Shown here in pieces: positions 44,782 to 49,580 of a stretch of 49,580 nt of DNA; the first letter of the stretch is position 1, and each line of letters begins with the position of its first letter. The stretch is from positions 1 through 49,580 of the forward strand of contig JALHHH010000033.1 in assembly GCA_022837485.1 (NCBI GenBank). Reading direction: 5' to 3'. Source of the stretch: Bacteroidales bacterium (GTDB taxonomy: Bacteria; Bacteroidota; Bacteroidia; Bacteroidales; Lentimicrobiaceae). Below the pieces are notes generated by a model. That model had not been told where the DNA came from, searched no databases, and saw only the letters and a list, made by a program, of their open reading frames with translations. Made by a program: the position numbers and the translations under genes.

Positions 44782-45849
44782 TCAGTACACCTTATTGCTG
44801 ACGAAGTCGGAAAGATTAAAAGCAATACTCAGGAAGTTGGGTGAACCAGCAAGATGATAGGCTGAGCGGGCATATGAGAAGTTAAACTTAGATACTCTGA
44901 AACCGAAGCCCCAGGAAAAACCTACTGTTGAACGCCTGCTTTCCACTTTCATCTCCTGCCTTCGCTGATAATTGTATCCGAAACGGATACTAAAATTTTT
45001 TGTCGGGACGAATTCGCCGCCAAGTACAATATGGCGCAATGCGTTATCTGCGAATATTGCAGTTTTGCTTCTGGTTTTGATTTCGCCTGTAAATGGATCC
45101 ACCTCCACTCCGTCCGGATCTTCATAAGATATGTCCCACTTCTGCAGGTTAGTAATCAGGAATGAGTATCGGAAAGGCATATGCTCCAGTCGCTTCGACA
45201 ATCCCAGCTGAAGTTCGAACGGAAGGGGCTCAAAATTCCCCGGGACATAAGTTGTAAGCTGCCTGCCGATATTACGGGCAATAAGTGAAGCCGTAAAGCC
45301 TGAACGGGCGTGATAGGTTCCTGAGACATCAACAGCAAAGCCAAAGGAATTGTAGGTCTCGAGTACGGAATAAATTCCCTTTATATTTGCACCTATACTG
45401 AACAATGAATCGAGCCGCCGGCCCCAGCCCAAAACCAGAGCAACATCGCTGGCGGTAAATTCACCGGCATCGCCCGTTAAAACACCTGTTTCGTTGGTAT
45501 ATGGAAACTTACCGTAGTTGATGTACTGCATGGTTCCGGCAAAGCTTCCCAGTTTTTCGAACGTATGCGAATAACTTGCAAACCCATAGTTAATATCCGC
45601 AAAGTAGTCGACAAAATTCAGCGACACTGCATTGTGCATTTCCGGATTAATCAGGGAGGGATTATTCAGTCCCGCGGCCAGGTCGTTATCGTCAATAGCT
45701 ACAACATTGCCTCCGAGGGCGGCAATTCTCGGTGAGTTGGGCAGATTCAGGAAGCGGTAGGCTGAAGTACCTCCTGTTTGGGCAGAGGCCGGATTTGCAA
45801 GAAGCATCAGAATAAAGGCCAGGGCGGGTATCGTATAGCTTTTTATCAC
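44782..45849 (-). CDS. porQ: Type IX secretion system protein PorQ
   Basis: 355 residues from a GTG giving MIKSYTIPALAFILML, chosen because a TAACTTTG promoter element at 45873-45880 puts the transcript start after the GTG at 45870. The signal peptide ends near ANPASAQ. The mature start GGTSAYRFLNLPNSPRIAALGGN and the outer-membrane beta-barrel of about 330 residues are the PorQ/PorV-like pattern. PorQ works with PorU, PorV and PorZ in the attachment complex that anchors type IX cargo to the cell surface. Cargo and core por genes are not in the window. The closing residue pattern (aromatic at the barrel end) fits. Confidence 0.85.
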   Translation of the reverse strand: MIKSYTIPALAFILMLLANPASAQTGGTSAYRFLNLPNSPRIAALGGNVVAIDDNDLAAGLNNPSLINPEMHNAVSLNFVDYFADINYGFASYSHTFEKLGSFAGTMQYINYGKFPYTNETGVLTGDAGEFTASDVALVLGWGRRLDSLFSIGANIKGIYSVLETYNSFGFAVDVSGTYHARSGFTASLIARNIGRQLTTYVPGNFEPLPFELQLGLSKRLEHMPFRYSFLITNLQKWDISYEDPDGVEVDPFTGEIKTRSKTAIFADNALRHIVLGGEFVPTKNFSIRFGYNYQRRQEMKVESRRSTVGFSWGFGFRVSKFNFSYARSAYHLAGSPNFLSIAFNLSDFVSNKVY

Positions 45850-45872
45850 GTTTGGATGGTATTGAAGCACTG

Positions 45873-45880
45873 CAAAGTTA
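45873..45880 (-). promoter_or_regulatory. Candidate -7 element of porQ
   Basis: On the - strand TAACTTTG matches TAnnTTTG, 23 bases before the chosen GTG start. No -33 TTTG at the right spacing. Confidence 0.45.
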
Positions 45881-45970
45881 CAAACTGCATCGTAAAACAG
45901 GCATAAAAACGCAGTATAGCCTTTATTATTGCAACACCCGCGAAAAACGCCTCAGTGGGTACAGGGAAAT

Positions 45971-46004
45971 AAAAAAACCGCCGGGCAGAACACCCGGCGG
46001 TTTT
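45971..46004 (-). terminator. Terminator of the aconitase gene
   Basis: On the - strand AACCGCCGGG and CCCGGCGGTT form a 10-bp GC-rich stem with a 7-base loop, followed by seven T. It lies 7 bases after the aconitase stop. The A/T flanks on both sides allow action in either direction. Confidence 0.9.
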
Positions 46005-46011
46005 CACAGAA

Positions 46012-48279
46012 TTACTTTATCAATTGCTGCCGGATCAGGTTAAGAGCGCTTCCGGCTCTGAACCATTCAATCTGTGCTGCATTGTAAGTATGGTTAACGG
46101 GGAACGATTCGCGGCTACCATCGGAATGCAACAGCTCAATGGTCAGTTGCTTTCCCGGAGCGAACACTTCAAGCCCGGTTACCGAGATCAGATCATCTTC
46201 CCTGATCTTCAGGTAATCGGCTTTATCAGCAAACGTCAGCGCCAGAATACCCTGTTTCTTAAGATTCGTTTCATGGATACGGGCAAACGATTTTACCAGT
46301 ACAGCTTTCACGGCCAGATGGCGTGGTTCCATTGCAGCATGCTCGCGCGAGGAGCCTTCTCCATAATTCTCATCTCCTACAACTACCGAACCTATGCCGG
46401 CGGCTTTGTAAGCACGGGCAACCGCTGGAACTGCATCGTAATCACCGGTAAGAATATTCCTGACAGAATTGGTTTTCTCGTTGAAATAGTTAACTGCTCC
46501 GATCAGCAGGTTATCCGAAATATTATCGAGGTGACCTCTGAATCTCAGCCACGGACCAGCCATAGAGATATGGTCGGTTGTGCATTTACCTTTGGCTTTG
46601 ATGAGAAGACGCATATTCGTCATATTCTTCCCATCCCAGGCAGGAAAAGGCTCTAGCAGCTGCAGCCGGTTAGATCCCGGGGTTACCACCACATTGATTT
46701 CGTTGCCGTTGGCAACCGGTTCTATATATCCCGGATCTTTCACGTCAAATCCTGAAGGCGGAAGTTCGAGTCCTTCCGGAAGGTCAAGGCTCACCCATTC
46801 TCCGTCTTCGTTTTGCAGTTTATCTGTAAGCGGATTAAAGGTAAGGTCTCCTGCAATGGTCATTGCTGTCACGATCTCTGGCGATGCAACGAAGCCGTGC
46901 GTATTCGGATTGCCGTCGTTACGTTTGGCAAAGTTCCGGTTAAAGGATGTGATGATTGAGTTCTTTCGTTCCGGATCGTCGGTATGTCTTTTCCACTGTC
47001 CGATGCAGGGACCACATGCGTTGGCCATGACCACTCCTCCGATGTCCTCAAACACTTTCAGTAATCCATCGCGTTCGGTAGTATATCTGATCTGCTCTGA
47101 ACCCGGAGTAATTATAAACTCACTCTGTACTTTAAGTTTTTTGACTTTAGCCTGGCGTGCCACAGAAGCTGCACGTGTCAGATCTTCATAGGATGAGTTG
47201 GTACAAGATCCTATGAGGCCGACTTCAAGTTTCAGTGGATAATTTTTCTCGCGGGCAACCTTTACGAACTCCGAGATAGTGTAGGCTGCATCCGGGGTAA
47301 ACGGCCCATTGATATGAGGTTCCAGTTCCGACAGGTTTATTTCTATCAGCTGGTCAAAATATTTCTCAGGGTTTTGATAAACTTCAGCATCGGCTCTGAG
47401 ATTATCCGTAATGGCATCGGCCATATCGGCAACCTTTGCGCGACCGGTTTCCCGCAGGTATGCGCTCATACGTTCGTCGTAGCCGAATATGGAGGTGGTG
47501 GCGCCGATTTCAGCACCCATATTGCAAATGGTTCCTTTGCCTGTTGCCGAGATGGCATCGGCCCCGGGACCGAAATATTCGACTATAGCTCCGGTACCAC
47601 CTTTTACTGTAAGAATTCCGGCAACTTTAAGGATAACATCTTTGGCTGAAGTCCAGCCGTTGAGCTTACCGGTGAGTTTAACTCCGATAAGTTTTGGCAT
47701 TTTCAGCTCCCAGGCCATTCCGGCCATAACATCAACGGCATCTGCCCCACCAACGCCGATGGCAATCATACCCAGTCCGCCGGCATTTACGGTATGCGAG
47801 TCGGTTCCAATCATCATTCCGCCCGGGAAAGCATAATTTTCCAGAACAACCTGATGAATGATACCTGCCCCGGGTTTCCAGAAACCTATCCCGTATTTAT
47901 TTGATACGGATTGCAGGAAATCGAATACCTCCCGATTTTGTTCGAGAGCATGATTAAGGTCGGCTTCGGCTCCGGAATGTGCAAGAATCAGGTGATCGCA
48001 GTGAACCGTAGACGGAACGGCAGTGCGGCTGCGTCCTGCATTCATAAACTGCAGTAACGCCATTTGGGCTGTTGCATCCTGCATGGCAACACGGTCAGGA
48101 GCGAAGTTAACGTATTTAGCTCCCCGCTGGTAAGGAATCAGGGGTTCCCCATCAAAAAGATGAGAGTAAAGAATTTTTTCACTGAGTGTCAGTGGCCTGC
48201 CGAGTACAGCTCTTGCAGCTCTGATGCGTTCGGGCAGCGCATCGTAAACCTTCCGGATGAGATCGAGATCGAATAACAT
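46012..48279 (-). CDS. acnA: Aconitate hydratase, mitochondrial-like type
   Basis: 755 residues, the length of the mitochondrial-type aconitases found in Bacteroidota. [4Fe-4S] ligands are Cys359 (GSCTNSSYEDL), Cys422 and Cys425 (NACGPCIGQW). Other motifs: TVHCDHLI near 91, GTDSHTVNAGG (158-168) and GEGSSREHAAMEPRH in the swivel domain. It converts citrate to isocitrate in the TCA cycle. Monocistronic with a strong terminator. The second family member at 32913 has a different substrate loop. Confidence 0.93.
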   Translation of the reverse strand: MLFDLDLIRKVYDALPERIRAARAVLGRPLTLSEKILYSHLFDGEPLIPYQRGAKYVNFAPDRVAMQDATAQMALLQFMNAGRSRTAVPSTVHCDHLILAHSGAEADLNHALEQNREVFDFLQSVSNKYGIGFWKPGAGIIHQVVLENYAFPGGMMIGTDSHTVNAGGLGMIAIGVGGADAVDVMAGMAWELKMPKLIGVKLTGKLNGWTSAKDVILKVAGILTVKGGTGAIVEYFGPGADAISATGKGTICNMGAEIGATTSIFGYDERMSAYLRETGRAKVADMADAITDNLRADAEVYQNPEKYFDQLIEINLSELEPHINGPFTPDAAYTISEFVKVAREKNYPLKLEVGLIGSCTNSSYEDLTRAASVARQAKVKKLKVQSEFIITPGSEQIRYTTERDGLLKVFEDIGGVVMANACGPCIGQWKRHTDDPERKNSIITSFNRNFAKRNDGNPNTHGFVASPEIVTAMTIAGDLTFNPLTDKLQNEDGEWVSLDLPEGLELPPSGFDVKDPGYIEPVANGNEINVVVTPGSNRLQLLEPFPAWDGKNMTNMRLLIKAKGKCTTDHISMAGPWLRFRGHLDNISDNLLIGAVNYFNEKTNSVRNILTGDYDAVPAVARAYKAAGIGSVVVGDENYGEGSSREHAAMEPRHLAVKAVLVKSFARIHETNLKKQGILALTFADKADYLKIREDDLISVTGLEVFAPGKQLTIELLHSDGSRESFPVNHTYNAAQIEWFRAGSALNLIRQQLIK

Positions 48280-48449
48280 TGTGTCTGGGTATTTAGGTTC
48301 TGATAATTATCGGTTCAGGGTTCAGGACCGGGTCAGCATAAAATCGGAAGTGCCGCTTGCCTTATGCCGTCGGGAAATGGTCCGGGCATTCGCATTAACA
48401 GGATAACAACTATAATGTTCAGTAAAACCGGCACATCATAATGCCGAAA

Positions 48450-48983
48450 TCACGCGCCCTTGTCACCGATAAAATAGTCTTCCTTGTTTTTAAAAAGTAC
48501 ATTGAACGTTGTGAGGCTGCCATAAATGCGGGTAATATACTGCTGTATACTGACCTTATCCTCATCGTTCAACGTGCTTGAATTAACTCTCTGTTCCAGT
48601 ACCCTGAGGCGGTCGCGAACCATTACAATCTTATGGAAAAAAGCATCTATTGGAATTTCTTTCTCTTTAAGGGATGTGTCGCCCGGATACAGAACCATAC
48701 GACCGCCTGTCCACCGCTGTCCCATAACCACAGTCTCCTGAACATCGGAGAACCGGCGTAAAACCCTGATGAGGCTCTTCTCAATTTTCTCATAGGTAGC
48801 AAGGTCAGAAGGCGTTTCTACCGCTTCAATCACCTTTAATGCGGCAAAATCGCGCTGAATTATGCGCGTTCCATTTTCAATAAAAGTAATTTCCCACGCA
48901 TCGGTTCGAACTTGTATAATAACACCTTTGCCAAACTGAGGGTGCTCCACACGGGAGCCTATCCCTAAAACAGGTTCATCCAT
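48450..48983 (-). CDS. Conserved hypothetical protein with UvrD-tail-like N-terminal domain
   Basis: 177 residues. Residues about 5-50 (IGSRVEHPQFGKGVIIQV ... ITFIENGTRIIQRDFAALKVI) resemble the Tudor/SH3-like beta-barrel at the C-terminus of UvrD/PcrA helicases and related modules that contact RNA polymerase. Residues about 60-175 are mainly helical with coiled-coil character (LRVLEQRVNSSTLNDEDKVSIQQYITRIYG). I do not recognise the family beyond this. It starts 3 bases after coaE and is probably translated with it. Confidence 0.7.
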   Translation of the reverse strand: MDEPVLGIGSRVEHPQFGKGVIIQVRTDAWEITFIENGTRIIQRDFAALKVIEAVETPSDLATYEKIEKSLIRVLRRFSDVQETVVMGQRWTGGRMVLYPGDTSLKEKEIPIDAFFHKIVMVRDRLRVLEQRVNSSTLNDEDKVSIQQYITRIYGSLTTFNVLFKNKEDYFIGDKGA

Positions 48984-48986
48984 ATT

Positions 48987-49580
48987 TTATTCGGGTTTTA
49001 GTTTTTCGGATTTTTCAAGTAATTCATTATGAATGGCAAGCACCTGAGGTATTGCCAGATCTGCATCGCTGTTACTGACAACAAAATCAGACATTGCAGC
49101 TTTTGATTCTTCACTCCATTGATTTTCCATCCTGGCAAGCACATCCCTGCGGGAAAGACCATCGCGTTTTATTACTCTGGAAATACGTTCTTCGGCCGGC
49201 GCCGTAACGGTTATCAGCACATCAAACATTCGGTAGAACCCCGATTCAAAAATAATGGCAGCTTCCTGAACGATATATGCAGAATCCTTATGAGATTCAA
49301 CCCATGCCAGAAAGTGGTTTTTAACACGCGGATGGATTATACCGTTCAGAGTCTGAAGTTTACTTTCATCTGAAAACACCCTGGATGCCAGTATTTTGCG
49401 ATCTATTGATCCGCACTCCGTCAGGATATCCGCACCCGCAAACGCCTGAATAAGGTTAATAACTTCCGGGTTGTTCAGAAACTTCTTTGCTTCAGCATCG
49501 GCAATGTAAACCGGGATGCCAAGCACCCTGAAAAGCGAGGCAACGGTTGTTTTCCCACTTCCTATACTCCCGGTAAGTCC
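48987..49580 (-). CDS. coaE: Dephospho-CoA kinase (5' end beyond the window)
   Basis: Last step of coenzyme A synthesis: ATP-dependent phosphorylation of dephospho-CoA. The frame runs to the window edge and includes the P-loop GSIGSGKTT within the last 40 bases, so only the first few residues are missing. The body (VYIADAEAKKF, LNGIIHPRVKNHF, IVQEAAIIFESGFY, RDGLSRRDVLARMENQ) is typical. The ATG at 49526 is internal and not the start. Confidence 0.93.
   Translation of the reverse strand, partial: GLTGSIGSGKTTVASLFRVLGIPVYIADAEAKKFLNNPEVINLIQAFAGADILTECGSIDRKILASRVFSDESKLQTLNGIIHPRVKNHFLAWVESHKDSAYIVQEAAIIFESGFYRMFDVLITVTAPAEERISRVIKRDGLSRRDVLARMENQWSEESKAAMSDFVVSNSDADLAIPQVLAIHNELLEKSEKLKPE

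Noticed and set aside
44686..44844. 52-codon frame on the + strand between ispH and porQ
   Set aside because: A third of it is antisense to porQ, it has no promoter or Shine-Dalgarno, and its composition is not better than chance.

Overview
The window looks like a chromosomal segment of an anaerobic, fermentative member of the Bacteroidota (Bacteroidales/Marinilabiliales-like). Evidence: a type IX secretion protein (PorQ), several families found mainly in this phylum (DUF5916, DUF6340, the BadF-type sugar kinase), and promoters with the Bacteroidota signature TTTG-N19-TAnnTTTG. Most genes lack a Shine-Dalgarno sequence. Two hydrogenase genes are exceptions and carry near-perfect ones. No mobile element, CRISPR array or phage gene was seen.

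Layout. 1-670: 3' end of a 23S rRNA gene, 5S rRNA and terminator, i.e. the end of an rRNA operon. 671-8420: household genes: lipid kinase, N-acetylglucosamine-kinase-like protein, secreted serine hydrolase, MsrB, a small lipoprotein, DUF456, split transketolase, TruA. 8683-21075: the main feature, a 12-kb hydrogen-metabolism island with two complete trimeric NAD-linked [FeFe]-hydrogenases. Set 1 is hydC1-hydB1-hydA1. Set 2 is hndB-hydB2-hydA2-hydC2. Between them lies a seven-gene regulatory/sensory block (two DRTGG proteins, two HATPase proteins, a HydS-like H-cluster protein, a PHP phosphoesterase, and the HndB-like protein leading into set 2). 21181-35902: sucC, a CBM9/DUF5916 outer-membrane-type protein, a possible 46-residue protein, LolD, a large TPR protein split by an apparent frameshift, a class V aminotransferase, a membrane metallophosphoesterase, a fused LeuC-LeuD-type hydro-lyase and a DUF6340 lipoprotein. 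36019-36278: tRNA-Ser(GCU) and tRNA-Pro(UGG) behind a textbook promoter. 36297-49580: RluE-type pseudouridine synthase, a GT2/polyprenyl-phosphosugar-transferase fusion, lipoyl E2 acyltransferase, a DnaQ-like exonuclease, FAH-family hydrolase, the ispH-recF-dciA-like operon, porQ, aconitase, a conserved hypothetical gene and coaE (cut by the window end).

How the hydrogen genes fit together. Set 1 sits behind a TACTTTTG promoter element flanked by two 18-bp palindromes that match the operator of Rex, the NADH/NAD+ sensor. Two weaker Rex-like boxes lie back to back upstream of the promoter for the regulatory block and set 2. This suggests that high NADH relieves repression and the hydrogenases then dispose of electrons as H2. 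The two HydB subunits differ: HydB2 has the full architecture (N-terminal [2Fe-2S] domain, NuoF core, two C-terminal [4Fe-4S] clusters), whereas HydB1 is the NuoF core alone. The inference is one electron-bifurcating enzyme (ferredoxin plus NADH) and one simpler NADH-dependent enzyme. The block between them pairs a H2-sensor-like protein with anti-sigma-type ATPases and a phosphoesterase and is the best candidate for an undescribed signalling module.
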